Source: CAYWYR01 sp964462685 (GTDB taxonomy: Bacteria; Bacteroidota; Ignavibacteria; Kapaibacteriales; UBA2268). Taken from it: DNA of 39,185 nt. Below the pieces are notes generated by a model. That model searched no databases. It saw only the letters and a list, made by a program, of their open reading frames with translations, and was not told the origin of the DNA. Below, piece after piece: positions 8,167 through 17,099 of the stretch. The first letter of the stretch is position 1; the number at the start of each line of letters is the position of its first letter. Location of the stretch: positions 1 through 39,185 of the forward strand of contig CAYWYR010000025.1 in NCBI GenBank assembly GCA_964462685.1, given 5' to 3'. The translations under genes and the position numbers were made by a program.

Positions 8167-10881
8167 ATGAGAAAAATCTACACAAGCGGACTGGGCATGG
8201 CCATAATGGCACTTGCTTTCATGTTCGGATCGAATAATGCCCAAGCCGATTCCCCACGGATGACAGTATGGGAACACTTTACAAATGCTTCTTGCCCTCC
8301 CTGTGAAGCTCTTAACCCGAGGGTAAAACCTAAAGTTACAGAGAGAAGCGATTATATTATACCGGTTGGTTATAGAACATCTTGGCCTGGCGTTGACCCG
8401 ATGTATAGCGCAAATTCATCTATGTATGATACACGTGTAGCATATTATGGAATCAATAGTGTGCCTGCAGGTAGAGTTAGCGGTAGTACTGTATCAAGCT
8501 TTGGTACATTTGAGAGTAATCCTACTGTACTTGAAACATACAAAGGCATGATGTCGCCAATTGACATAAGTATCGAAAGAACAGCAGATAAAATCAACGT
8601 ATCGGTTGTTTCTTCTGTTGATATGGACAATGTGGTATTAAGAGTAAATCTTACTGAAAACCCAATCGAATACCAATCACCTCCAGGGTCAACTAGTGAG
8701 AGAGTATTTAACTGGGTTACACGTGAAATGTTCCCTAATGCAGATGGTACTCCCTTAAACTTGGTAGCAGGCGTTGAACAATCTTTCTCTTTTGACTATT
8801 CTGTAGCAAACTTATGGCAACAGCAAAATCTTGAAGCAGTGGCTTTCGTTCAGCAAAACGGTTCAAGGGAAATACTTCAAGGTAGGGCGGAAAGTACAGT
8901 TGATCCTCAGGTTGTTGAGGTAAGCATCGAAAATCCTTATCTAAAGACTGATCCCCAGATGCAGACGGATTTTAATATAAACGTTAATAATCCGAACGAC
9001 TTCCCTGTAACTTTGACTTTTGAAGCTGGAGAAGTCGGCCTTAATGGCTTTGAGGGTGATGTAACAATGTCTTCTGTTAATGTTGATGCCAACGGTACAG
9101 CAACAGTACCTGCTTTTATGAGTGTAACAGGTAATGTATCGGGTTTTGCTTCAATGTCAATAAGTTCTACTGCTTCTGCAAGTGGAGGCCAAGTTGTTTA
9201 TTCGCCAAACATCACTGTTTACAACCTTTCAACTGCTAGTAAAAACGTATATTATTTCAATAGTGCAGCTAATCAGACAACACAATTGACTGCATTTGCT
9301 ATACAGAATACACCGTGGTTGTCTGAGACAGCTTTTATGGCTGTATCCGATGAGATATACAATGCGTATCCAGCAGAAAATTTTGAAATGGCATTTTTTA
9401 TAACCGACAGAGCCGGTTCAGGATTTATCGGTGCATTCCATGCAGATAAAGTACAGGACTATATCGATCAGGGTAAGGATGTACTTATGATGTCAAATCT
9501 AGATCTTTTCTTTGGAACCAATGCCCAGTCAACAAATAGAAATTCTGCCGCTCAGTCATTGTTCAGCCAAATTGGAATTACTTCTAATGGAAGAACTCAA
9601 TTAGTAGCAAATAACACACTTTACAGGGCTAACTTCCAGGGCCAAACTGGTAGCTTGTTTGAAGGGATTACCTTCCAGAATAACGCTACATATTCTCAGC
9701 AAAATCCTGTATACGTTTCTTTTGTGGATCAATTGACATTAAGCGGACAAAACGCGGAACCTTTATTCAACTACTCCACAACCCAGCCTGTTCAATACAG
9801 TGGCCTTGCAGGTGTAGGTTCACAAGTTGGTGATTCGAAAGTAATGTATCTGAATTTCTCATTCGAAACATTACCACAGAATACTCTACAGAACTTAGGT
9901 GATAAAATCTACGAATGGTTCCAAGGTGGGGATATGGCACAAGGGCCATCAATCGCATCTGACATATCAAGTATGGCATTTGGTACCGTAGCTCTAGGAA
10001 CTACAAAAGATATCGCAGTTACAGTTACTAATGAAGGAGACGAGAATCTTGTACTTGAAGATCCTTACATTAACTTCTACCCAGATGAGTTCACTATTCA
10101 GAATGAAAGCAGCTTCCCTATTACACTTGCAGCCGGTGAATCAGCAACGATAACTGTTACTTTCAATCCGACAAGTACAGATATAATCGCTGATAACATG
10201 TTTATGACTACTAATGATCCTAACAGATCTACCTTTGGTGTTAGTTTATCAGGCCAAGGTGTAGAGCCAGGCGGTGGTCCATCTATAGTAGCTTCTGCAT
10301 CAGCACTTGATTTCCAAGATGTACTTGTCGAAACTACTAAGACAGAAGAAGTGACTTTCCAGAACCCGGGCAGTATGGAACTTATAATCACTTCTTTCGA
10401 TTTTGTGGATACAGACTCACCTTTCTCAATAGTTGACGCTCCTAACGGCAATGTAACTGTTCAGCCGAACAGCTCATACACTATTACAGTTGAGTTCGCG
10501 CCTATGGTGGCTGGTAACTATGACAACACTATGACAGTATCAAGCAATGACCCTAACAACGCGACTATCGAAGTAGCACTTTCGGGTGTTGGTTCTACAA
10601 TGGATATCAGAACTATTGAAGAGAATGGCTTCTCTGTAGTAGCTGCTCCTAACGTGTTCAGTGGATCAACAACTATTAGTATGAACGTAGAGCCATCGGT
10701 ATCTGGCGATATCAGACTTTACATGATTGACGCTGCTGGCAATACTGTAGCTAATATCTATGAAGGTAATCTTGTAAGTGGTAATTTTGAGCTGAACGCT
10801 ACGGGTCTTGCTTCTGGTAAGTACTTTGTGGTAGCTGAAAACGGCAACACAAGATCAGCTATGTACGTAATAGTAGAGTAA
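8167..10881 (+). CDS. Omp28-type thioredoxin-fold surface protein with ASH repeats and T9SS C-terminus
   Basis: Encodes 904 residues. A signal peptide ends near A27 (NNAQA). Residues 33-250 resemble Omp28-related outer-membrane proteins, with a thioredoxin-like CPPC motif at C43-C46 in HFTNASCPPC. Residues about 260-590 are strand-rich and unrecognised. Two choice-of-anchor D / ASH-like immunoglobulin repeats follow (about 598-700 and 708-812), each with the F-x-NPG or TNEG strand and an SNDPNN/TNDPNR turn before a G-terminated strand. The last 85 residues are a T9SS type A-like sorting domain (APNVFSGST ... G-LASGKYFVV). It is probably secreted through T9SS and held at the cell surface; a disulfide or metal role for CPPC is inferred. 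It precedes a cytosolic thioredoxin gene but is separated from it by a terminator. Confidence 0.82.
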   Translation: MRKIYTSGLGMAIMALAFMFGSNNAQADSPRMTVWEHFTNASCPPCEALNPRVKPKVTERSDYIIPVGYRTSWPGVDPMYSANSSMYDTRVAYYGINSVPAGRVSGSTVSSFGTFESNPTVLETYKGMMSPIDISIERTADKINVSVVSSVDMDNVVLRVNLTENPIEYQSPPGSTSERVFNWVTREMFPNADGTPLNLVAGVEQSFSFDYSVANLWQQQNLEAVAFVQQNGSREILQGRAESTVDPQVVEVSIENPYLKTDPQMQTDFNINVNNPNDFPVTLTFEAGEVGLNGFEGDVTMSSVNVDANGTATVPAFMSVTGNVSGFASMSISSTASASGGQVVYSPNITVYNLSTASKNVYYFNSAANQTTQLTAFAIQNTPWLSETAFMAVSDEIYNAYPAENFEMAFFITDRAGSGFIGAFHADKVQDYIDQGKDVLMMSNLDLFFGTNAQSTNRNSAAQSLFSQIGITSNGRTQLVANNTLYRANFQGQTGSLFEGITFQNNATYSQQNPVYVSFVDQLTLSGQNAEPLFNYSTTQPVQYSGLAGVGSQVGDSKVMYLNFSFETLPQNTLQNLGDKIYEWFQGGDMAQGPSIASDISSMAFGTVALGTTKDIAVTVTNEGDENLVLEDPYINFYPDEFTIQNESSFPITLAAGESATITVTFNPTSTDIIADNMFMTTNDPNRSTFGVSLSGQGVEPGGGPSIVASASALDFQDVLVETTKTEEVTFQNPGSMELIITSFDFVDTDSPFSIVDAPNGNVTVQPNSSYTITVEFAPMVAGNYDNTMTVSSNDPNNATIEVALSGVGSTMDIRTIEENGFSVVAAPNVFSGSTTISMNVEPSVSGDIRLYMIDAAGNTVANIYEGNLVSGNFELNATGLASGKYFVVAENGNTRSAMYVIVE

Positions 10882-10954
10882 GATCTGTTTAATCACAGAC
10901 TTATTTCTTTGAAGACACAAATGATATGAATTACATATCTATAGACTGACGATA

Positions 10955-11015
10955 GAATAACCGGGTATTCTCTTAAGGCATTTTGCCAAGGGTATCCGGT
11001 TATTTGTTTTTGCAA
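10955..11015 (+). terminator. Long hairpin terminator after the Omp28-type gene
   Basis: AATAACCGG pairs with CCGGTTATT to close a large stem. An inner hairpin around GGCA-TT-TTGCC lies within it, and TTGTTTTTG follows on the right. It lies about 75 nt after the stop codon. Confidence 0.75.
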
Positions 11016-11120
11016 TATGATATTGCACGATACGACTTTAGATACCGAGGTAATTGGTTATATTTGAACCTTTAAAAAAGTTACTTAAAAAATAAGTAGA
11101 TACAGACTAAGGAGTCCCTT

Positions 11121-11444
11121 ATGGCACAAGCCATGCATCTTACAGATGATAAATTTCAAGAAGAAGTATTACAATCCGACAAGCCAGTGCTGATAGATTT
11201 CTGGGCGGCTTGGTGCGGCCCTTGCCGCATGATAGCACCAATAGTAGAGGAGCTATCAACCGAGTACGAAGGGAAAGCGAAGATATGCAAACTGGATGTG
11301 GATAATAACCAGCAAACAGCAATGAACTACGGCATCCGTTCAATCCCTACCATTCTTATTTTCAAGGGCGGGGAAGTAGTGGATACGATAGTGGGAGCTG
11401 TAGCTAAGCAACAGATAAAAGACAAACTGGACGCCCATGTCTGA
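11121..11444 (+). CDS. trxA: Thioredoxin
   Basis: Cytosolic disulfide reductase of 107 residues, the standard thioredoxin length. The active site is WCGPC (C32 and C35), the cis-proline is P76 in SIPT, and the FWAAWCGPC and LDVDNN strands are canonical. No signal peptide is present. AAGGAGT lies 6-12 nt upstream of the ATG. Its stop codon overlaps the start of a pterin dehydratase gene by 8 nt, so the two are translationally coupled. Confidence 0.97.
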   Translation: MAQAMHLTDDKFQEEVLQSDKPVLIDFWAAWCGPCRMIAPIVEELSTEYEGKAKICKLDVDNNQQTAMNYGIRSIPTILIFKGGEVVDTIVGAVAKQQIKDKLDAHV

Positions 11445-11736
11445 GGGTAGGCCTAAGTTGCTTGAAGGGTCTGAGTTGCAGTCATATCTGAACAACCTAA
11501 AAGGCTGGGAAAGAGATGATAAACTGCTAAGAACGGAAAGGGCTTTTCAAGATTTTTCCTCTGCTATGGGTTTTGCCAATGCGGTAGCTCTCCATGCCCA
11601 GGGGATGGATCACCATCCGGATATACTAGTGTACGGATGGAATAAAGTGAAGCTTGAACTATCGACGCATGACCAGGGCGGGCTTACTAAACTTGATTTT
11701 GAGCTTGCTGACAGGATCAACAGTATAGGTCTCTGA
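11437..11736 (+). CDS. Pterin-4a-carbinolamine dehydratase
   Basis: Encodes 99 residues, typical for the PCD/DCoH family, which dehydrates 4a-hydroxytetrahydropterin to regenerate pterin cofactor after aromatic amino acid hydroxylation. The family core is clear: a W in GWERD, AMGFANAVALHAQGMDHHPD with the HHP catalytic motif, then W-x-K-V-x-L-x-L-ST-HD-GGLT, then D-x-x-LA. It starts inside trxA (8-nt overlap). No phenylalanine hydroxylase is visible in the window, so its pterin partner is unknown. A terminator begins within its last codons. Confidence 0.93.
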   Translation: MSEGRPKLLEGSELQSYLNNLKGWERDDKLLRTERAFQDFSSAMGFANAVALHAQGMDHHPDILVYGWNKVKLELSTHDQGGLTKLDFELADRINSIGL

Positions 11737-11755
11737 TTATTCAGAGGCCTTTTTT
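11727..11755 (+). terminator. Terminator overlapping the pterin dehydratase stop codon
   Basis: AGGTCTCTGA and TCAGAGGCCT pair almost perfectly around a TTAT loop, followed by five more Ts. The TGA stop codon of the gene is the end of the left arm. This closes the trxA-dehydratase unit. Confidence 0.93.
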
Positions 11756-11829
11756 GTTTATGCTCGGCATCGTTATCTTACGTTAGTTCATATGAGAATT
11801 TTGATATTATTAATAAATCTAAACAATTG

Positions 11830-13119
11830 ATGGCTATGGGATCTGAAATAATCGATATTCACGCAAGGGAGATTCTGGATTCTCGCGGTAATCCTACTGT
11901 AGAAGTAGAAGTAGTACTTGAAGACGGCTCCCACGGGAGGGCTGCTGTACCTTCTGGCGCATCCACAGGTGCAAACGAAGCACATGAGCTTCGAGATGGC
12001 GATAAAGATAGGTACTTGGGCAAGGGCGTATTGGCACCTGTTGAGTATGTCAATACAGAGATATATGAGGCATTGGTAGGGATGGACGCTACCGAGCAAA
12101 GACAGATCGATACTATGCTTATCACTTTGGATGATACAGATAACAAATCCAGATTGGGTGCTAATGCTATACTGGGTGTATCGATGGCTACGGCTAGGGC
12201 CGCGGCCTCATTCTATCAGATGCCACTTTTCAAATATCTTGGCGGGATAGGAGCTGAAACGCTACCAGTGCCTATGATGAATATATTGAACGGTGGTAAA
12301 CACGCTGATAACAATGTTGATATCCAAGAGTTTATGGTGATGCCTATCGGGGCGGAATCATTTTCAGAAGGTTTGAGAATGGGTACTGAGATTTTCCACA
12401 ACCTTAAGCAGGTGTTAAAGGATAAAGGTTTGTCGACATCAGTGGGTGACGAAGGCGGTTTCGCGCCTTCACTCGGTTCCAACGAAGAAGCATTTGATGT
12501 AATCATCGAAGCGATAGAGAAGGCTGGTTATGAGCCTGGAAATGAAGTTGTGCTCGCTATAGATGTAGCAGCTTCCGAGATGTATGAGAACGGCAAGTAT
12601 AAGATGTATAAATCATCGGGTGAGGAATATGATTCCGCAGCTATGGTTGAATGGTATGCATCGCTTTGTGAAAAATATCCACTGCTATCTATAGAGGACG
12701 GGCTTGATGAATCGGATTGGGACGGATGGAAAAGACTTACCGACGTTCTGGAAGAGGAAGATATCCAACTGGTAGGCGATGATCTGTTTGTTACCAATCC
12801 TGAGTTCCTACAGAAAGGTATAGAGATGGGTGTAGCCAATTCTATACTCATAAAAGTAAATCAGATCGGGACGCTGACGGAGACTTTAAGTGCTATTAAA
12901 CTCGCTAATAAATATGGTTACACTACTGTGATATCTCATAGATCCGGCGAAACAGAAGACACATTTATAGCTGAACTAGCTGTTGCGGTCGGTAGCGGCC
13001 AGATAAAGACAGGCGCACCAAGCCGGAGCGACAGGGTAGCAAAGTATAACGAGCTCCTGAGGATAGAAGAATACCTTGGTGAGGACGCAGTTTATCCTGG
13101 ATGGGAAATATTCGAATAA
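11830..13119 (+). CDS. eno: Enolase
   Basis: Glycolytic 2-phosphoglycerate/phosphoenolpyruvate lyase. From the ATG at 11830 it is 429 residues, full length. An ATG two codons later (11836) is equally possible, and no clear ribosome binding site separates the two. N-terminal motif AREILDSRGNPTVEVE is present. Loop PSGASTGANE, metal ligands in AIDVAASEM, SIEDGLDESDWDGW and LVGDDLFVTN, the catalytic Lys in ILIKVNQIGTL, and SHRSGETED are all intact. It is followed 16 nt later by a phosphohexomutase gene on the same strand, probably one operon. Confidence 0.97.
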   Translation: MAMGSEIIDIHAREILDSRGNPTVEVEVVLEDGSHGRAAVPSGASTGANEAHELRDGDKDRYLGKGVLAPVEYVNTEIYEALVGMDATEQRQIDTMLITLDDTDNKSRLGANAILGVSMATARAAASFYQMPLFKYLGGIGAETLPVPMMNILNGGKHADNNVDIQEFMVMPIGAESFSEGLRMGTEIFHNLKQVLKDKGLSTSVGDEGGFAPSLGSNEEAFDVIIEAIEKAGYEPGNEVVLAIDVAASEMYENGKYKMYKSSGEEYDSAAMVEWYASLCEKYPLLSIEDGLDESDWDGWKRLTDVLEEEDIQLVGDDLFVTNPEFLQKGIEMGVANSILIKVNQIGTLTETLSAIKLANKYGYTTVISHRSGETEDTFIAELAVAVGSGQIKTGAPSRSDRVAKYNELLRIEEYLGEDAVYPGWEIFE

Positions 13120-13135
13120 AGCTATAGGTCTTATT

Positions 13136-14566
13136 ATGATAAAATTTGGAACAGACGGCTGGCGGGCTCTGATAGCCGATACATTTACGTTTGGTAACCT
13201 GCGGCTCGTATCGCAGGCAACAGCAGAGTACATCAAGAAAGAGTTCGGCAAAAAGCGGATCGAAACCAAAGCCGTGATCGGTTATGATACCCGGTTTCTT
13301 TCGGCGGAGTTTGCTGCGGAAGTAGCGAGGGTATTTGCAAACCAGGGCATTAAAGCTATTCTATCGGATGGTATCTCCACCACGCCTATGGTATCGCTTG
13401 CTACAAAGCACCTAGATTGTGATCTCGGGATAGTTATAACAGCCTCTCATAACCCTGCGGAGTACAGCGGCTTTAAGGTTAAGGCAAGCTTTGGGGGGCC
13501 GGCAACACCAAACCAGATTGATGCCATTGAGGATGAGCTTAAGCCGCTATTGGGTAAAGACAAGAAGCATCTGAAAGCGAACCAGCTAGGCAGTTTACAA
13601 GAGTATATCGACAGTGGCATGATTGAGATGCATGATCTGACGAATGATTATATCTCATATATCAAAAAGGCTATTGATCTGAAAGCAATAGAAAAAGCTG
13701 ATCTGAAGATTATCTATGATCCGATGTATGGCGCGGGTATCAAGACCCTTGAAAGAATACTACCCGGGATTAAGGTTTTACATAACGAGCATAACCCCGG
13801 CTTTGGTAACATAGACCATCCAGAGCCAATCGATGAATGCTTGGGCGAGCTGATGAGCGTTATGAAAAACGACGATTATGATGTAGGATTAGCCACTGAC
13901 GGCGATGCTGACAGGATAGGCCTATATGATAGTAAAGGTGATTTTGTTGATTCCCACCGCCTTTTTATGATTATGCTGAAGTATGTGTATGAACAAAAGG
14001 GGCTTAGGGGGGAAGTTGCAAAAACAGTTTCGCTTACCTCAATGGTAAACAAGTACTGCGAGAAAAACGGTATCGAGCTGCATCAGACTAAGGTTGGTTT
14101 TAAGTATATAGCTGATCTGATGGCGAACAGGGATATTTTGGTTGGTGGAGAGGAATCTGGCGGGCTCAGCACAAAGCTACATATCCCCGAACGCGATGGG
14201 ATATTCAATGGGCTTTTTATAATGGAGATAATGGCCAAGCGAGGCAAATCTTTATCAGAGCTCAATCAAGAGCTGGATGATGAGTTTGGCAACCACCGTT
14301 ACCGCAGGCGTGATATCCGAGTTACCCCCGAATTACAGAAAAAGGTAAAGAAATCATTCGATAAAATACCAGATAATATCGGTGGAAGAAGTATATCGGA
14401 AACTGACAGAACCGACGGCTGGAAGTTCTTCTTTGAGGATGGATCATGGCTATTAGTTAGAGCATCTGGCACAGAACCACTTTTCCGATTTTATTGCGAG
14501 TCAAGCAGTATAGAAGAGGTAAACTCAATATTAGACGATGCTTTCAGCTATGCTGGGATAGACTGA
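13136..14566 (+). CDS. Phosphoglucomutase/phosphomannomutase family protein
   Basis: Alpha-D-phosphohexomutase that moves phosphate between C1 and C6 of a hexose (or hexosamine). The ATG at 13136 gives 476 residues starting MIKFGTDGWR, the family's usual beginning; a longer frame into eno has no merit. The phosphoserine is S104 in TASHNP, the metal loop is DGDADR (255-260), the sugar loop is GEESGG (339-343), and the phosphate-binding loop is RASGTEPLFR near 455. The exact substrate cannot be told from these motifs. It follows eno by 16 nt and ends in a strong terminator. Confidence 0.92.
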   Translation: MIKFGTDGWRALIADTFTFGNLRLVSQATAEYIKKEFGKKRIETKAVIGYDTRFLSAEFAAEVARVFANQGIKAILSDGISTTPMVSLATKHLDCDLGIVITASHNPAEYSGFKVKASFGGPATPNQIDAIEDELKPLLGKDKKHLKANQLGSLQEYIDSGMIEMHDLTNDYISYIKKAIDLKAIEKADLKIIYDPMYGAGIKTLERILPGIKVLHNEHNPGFGNIDHPEPIDECLGELMSVMKNDDYDVGLATDGDADRIGLYDSKGDFVDSHRLFMIMLKYVYEQKGLRGEVAKTVSLTSMVNKYCEKNGIELHQTKVGFKYIADLMANRDILVGGEESGGLSTKLHIPERDGIFNGLFIMEIMAKRGKSLSELNQELDDEFGNHRYRRRDIRVTPELQKKVKKSFDKIPDNIGGRSISETDRTDGWKFFFEDGSWLLVRASGTEPLFRFYCESSSIEEVNSILDDAFSYAGID

Positions 14567-14593
14567 TTAGAGTAAACCAAATAAGAACTATAC

Positions 14594-14628
14594 AAGCCTT
14601 ACCATTCTAAATGGTTGGGCTTTTTTTT
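14594..14628 (+). terminator. Terminator of the eno-phosphohexomutase unit
   Basis: AAGCC(TT)ACCATT and AATGGT(TG)GGCTT form an extended stem, followed by a run of eight Ts. It lies about 28 nt after the phosphohexomutase stop. Confidence 0.92.
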
Positions 14629-14888
14629 GGTCTGCATAAAGTATTTGTGCTGGATTCTTCGAATTGCGTGCTATAAATGACGGATGCATTCAACCTGAGC
14701 CGGTGCTTCTGGGCAACAGTGGATTAGATAATCCTCTTATTTTTTTGAGCTGACGCAATACTAAAAGTCCGATGACCTAACCTTTGAATTACGTTAGGGA
14801 TTTCAAAAGTTATGTATTGTACTGTATAAAATCTAAAAGGCATTTCATATATTGTATTTAAAGATATCTGCAATTAATACTAAAAACG
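14629..14888. other. Intergenic region with two short inverted repeats
   Basis: No gene is visible. GGATTA-GA-TAATCC (14721-14734) is a perfect 6-bp hairpin followed within a few bases by seven Ts, so it may be a second terminator. CCTAAC (14776-14781) and GTTAGG (14793-14798) form a further perfect inverted repeat with an 11-nt spacer. The 90 nt before the next gene are very AT-rich and probably contain its promoter. Confidence 0.5.
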
Positions 14889-17003
14889 ATGAACTGGATT
14901 AAATATCTTTTGTTGTATGCCTTAGGATTTGCTTGTGTTCTAGCATCAAATTCCCAATCGCTCGATAGTATAGTAGTAAAAGAATTTTCGAAAGGAGCAC
15001 AGGGTTGGAAATTAAAAAATGAAAAAGACAGAAATATGTACTTAAACGGTGGTGCATATTACATTGAAACCAAAAGTAATTTTAAAAACTGGATATGCTA
15101 TTCCTATGGTTTCATAAAGAATCAACCTTTTCAGATCGATATAAGAATAAAGCTTGTAAAGGGTACAGGCGGTGGGTTTGTCTTTGATTATTTCAATAAT
15201 AAGAATTTTCATGAACTAATGATAAAGAGTAATGGTGCCGCGGAACTAAATCATATTGTTGATGGCAGTGCAGATACTTTACTGATATCGAAAATGTTTT
15301 TTGAAGACCCGAATTCCTGGCAGAATATCAGTATAAGATATAATATCGGCATAGAGAACGGCCTGCATATCTACGCTAATAATAAAAAGTTATATGTAGA
15401 TGAAAAATTTACAGCAAATCAAGGTAGATTTATAGGTCCTATTGCGTTACCCAAAGCTACTGTTGCAACAAAATATATTTATCTGCTTCAGGATAAGGGA
15501 GAGATAGAACTTGCTGATAATACACTGACTGCAGAAGATTATGAGGTGGTAAAACTACCAAATACTATTAATACTGAAAAGTATTCTGAATCGGCACCTG
15601 TAATTAGCCCTGACGGCTCGAGACTTTACGTAATTAGGAGAAGCCATCCTGATAATAAGGGGGGTGTAAATGATAACGATGATGCTTGGTATAGCGATAA
15701 GCTACCGGACGGGACTTGGTCGGAATTGGTAAACGCACCTGATTCATTGAATATTACTAATAATAGTTGGGTAGTATCGGTATCAGCTGATAATAATTCT
15801 TTAGTTATGGCTAATGTACCCACAAGTAAAAAAATGAATAAATCGAAGGGTGGTATATCACAGTCAACAAAGCTTCCAGATGGTAAATGGTCTTTGCCAA
15901 CTGAGATTAAAATAAAAAACGCGGGTAGTACATCAAAATGGGTGAATTATTATCTATCTCCTAATGGGAAATACCTATTCATGTCTGCCAAGAAAGACAA
16001 CTATTTCTCTAATGACCTATATTTGTTTATCAAGGATGATTCAGGAAATTGGAGCGATACTATTAATCTCGGCCCCGATATCAATACAAGCCTGTCGGAG
16101 GCGAAGCCTTTTTTAGCACCTGATAATAAGACGCTTTATTTCTCTTCGGACGGTCACCCAGGATATGGTAGCTATGATATGTTCAAAACCACCAGGCTTG
16201 ATGATACTTGGCAGAAATGGAGTAAACCTGTAAATCTAGGGCCTCATATCAATACTGAAAATAAGGACTATGGTATAACTTTGACAGCGAGCGGTGATTT
16301 TGGATATATGGTAAGGTATAACAGCAACGGGCTTGGTGATATTTATTCTTTTAGATTGCCACAGTCCTCGCGGCCAGAAGCTGTGCTCATTATCCAGGGG
16401 AGAACTTTAGACAGCGAGACTTCCCAACCTATATCGGCAAGTGTGGTTTATAATGATATGGAAAGCGGAGAGGAGTTAGGTTCTGGAACATCAGATCCTA
16501 ATACCGGGGAGTATAAAATCATATTACCGATTGGTTCAAGCTATGGCATATCTGCTGAAAAGACGGGCTATTACTCAATCACTGAATCCGCTAAACCAGC
16601 TACTACAGATAGCTCCCAAACGATTACGAAAGATCTCTATATGCAACCAGTTGCTGTAAATAAAACTTTACGCCTAAACAATCTATTTTTTGATACCGGT
16701 GAGTTCAAACTAAAGCCAGAATCTAAAAATGAGCTGGATAAGGTTATAACTCTGATTGAAGATAATCCTGAATTTAGTTTTATAGTTGAAGGCCATACCG
16801 ATGATGTTGGATCCGATGAGAATAATATGAAGCTCTCCGAAGATAGGGCAAAGGCAGTTATGGACTATCTAGTTGTTAGCGGCATCGGTGCTACAAGGCT
16901 TACAAGCAAAGGATATGGTGAGGACGTGCCAGCCAAACCAAACGATAGTGACGAAAACAGGCAGTTCAACAGGCGGGTTGAACTTAGGGTGAATGGTAAA
17001 TAG
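14889..17003 (+). CDS. OmpA-family protein with PD40 propeller repeats
   Basis: Encodes 704 residues. A signal peptide is followed by a jelly-roll-like N-terminal part (about 30-205) with strands such as GGGFVFDYFNNKNF. A WD40-like PD40 propeller region spans about 225-505, with repeated S/A-PDG/N-x-LY motifs (ISPDGSRLYV, LSPNGKYLFM, LAPDNKTLYF). A carboxypeptidase-regulatory-like strand domain occupies about 525-600 (GRTLDSETSQPISASVVY). The C-terminal OmpA domain (about 605-704) has the peptidoglycan-binding pattern VEGHTDDVGS ... NRRVEL. It is likely anchored to peptidoglycan in the periplasm, like the OmpA/PD40 proteins seen beside T9SS components; the T9SS link is inferred. It heads a run of three surface-protein genes. 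Confidence 0.88.
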   Translation: MNWIKYLLLYALGFACVLASNSQSLDSIVVKEFSKGAQGWKLKNEKDRNMYLNGGAYYIETKSNFKNWICYSYGFIKNQPFQIDIRIKLVKGTGGGFVFDYFNNKNFHELMIKSNGAAELNHIVDGSADTLLISKMFFEDPNSWQNISIRYNIGIENGLHIYANNKKLYVDEKFTANQGRFIGPIALPKATVATKYIYLLQDKGEIELADNTLTAEDYEVVKLPNTINTEKYSESAPVISPDGSRLYVIRRSHPDNKGGVNDNDDAWYSDKLPDGTWSELVNAPDSLNITNNSWVVSVSADNNSLVMANVPTSKKMNKSKGGISQSTKLPDGKWSLPTEIKIKNAGSTSKWVNYYLSPNGKYLFMSAKKDNYFSNDLYLFIKDDSGNWSDTINLGPDINTSLSEAKPFLAPDNKTLYFSSDGHPGYGSYDMFKTTRLDDTWQKWSKPVNLGPHINTENKDYGITLTASGDFGYMVRYNSNGLGDIYSFRLPQSSRPEAVLIIQGRTLDSETSQPISASVVYNDMESGEELGSGTSDPNTGEYKIILPIGSSYGISAEKTGYYSITESAKPATTDSSQTITKDLYMQPVAVNKTLRLNNLFFDTGEFKLKPESKNELDKVITLIEDNPEFSFIVEGHTDDVGSDENNMKLSEDRAKAVMDYLVVSGIGATRLTSKGYGEDVPAKPNDSDENRQFNRRVELRVNGK

Positions 17004-17041
17004 CGATAGTAGATCAAATTGCAGTAGGTATCCTGAGTCTT

Positions 17042-17064
17042 TAGGCATAGGTATTGCCTATTTT
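17042..17064 (+). terminator. Weak terminator between surface-protein genes
   Basis: TAGGCA (17042-17047) and TGCCTA (17055-17060) form a perfect 6-bp stem around a 7-nt loop, followed by TTTT. It may attenuate transcription from the PD40-OmpA gene into the next one. Confidence 0.6.
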
Positions 17065-17099
17065 AGATATTGATATTTTTCTTCTTTAAGATAGAATAA

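Noticed and set aside
13076..13135. Longer start for the phosphohexomutase inside eno
   Set aside because: MIKFGTDGWR at 13136 is the family's normal beginning, and the earlier frame is the shadow of eno.
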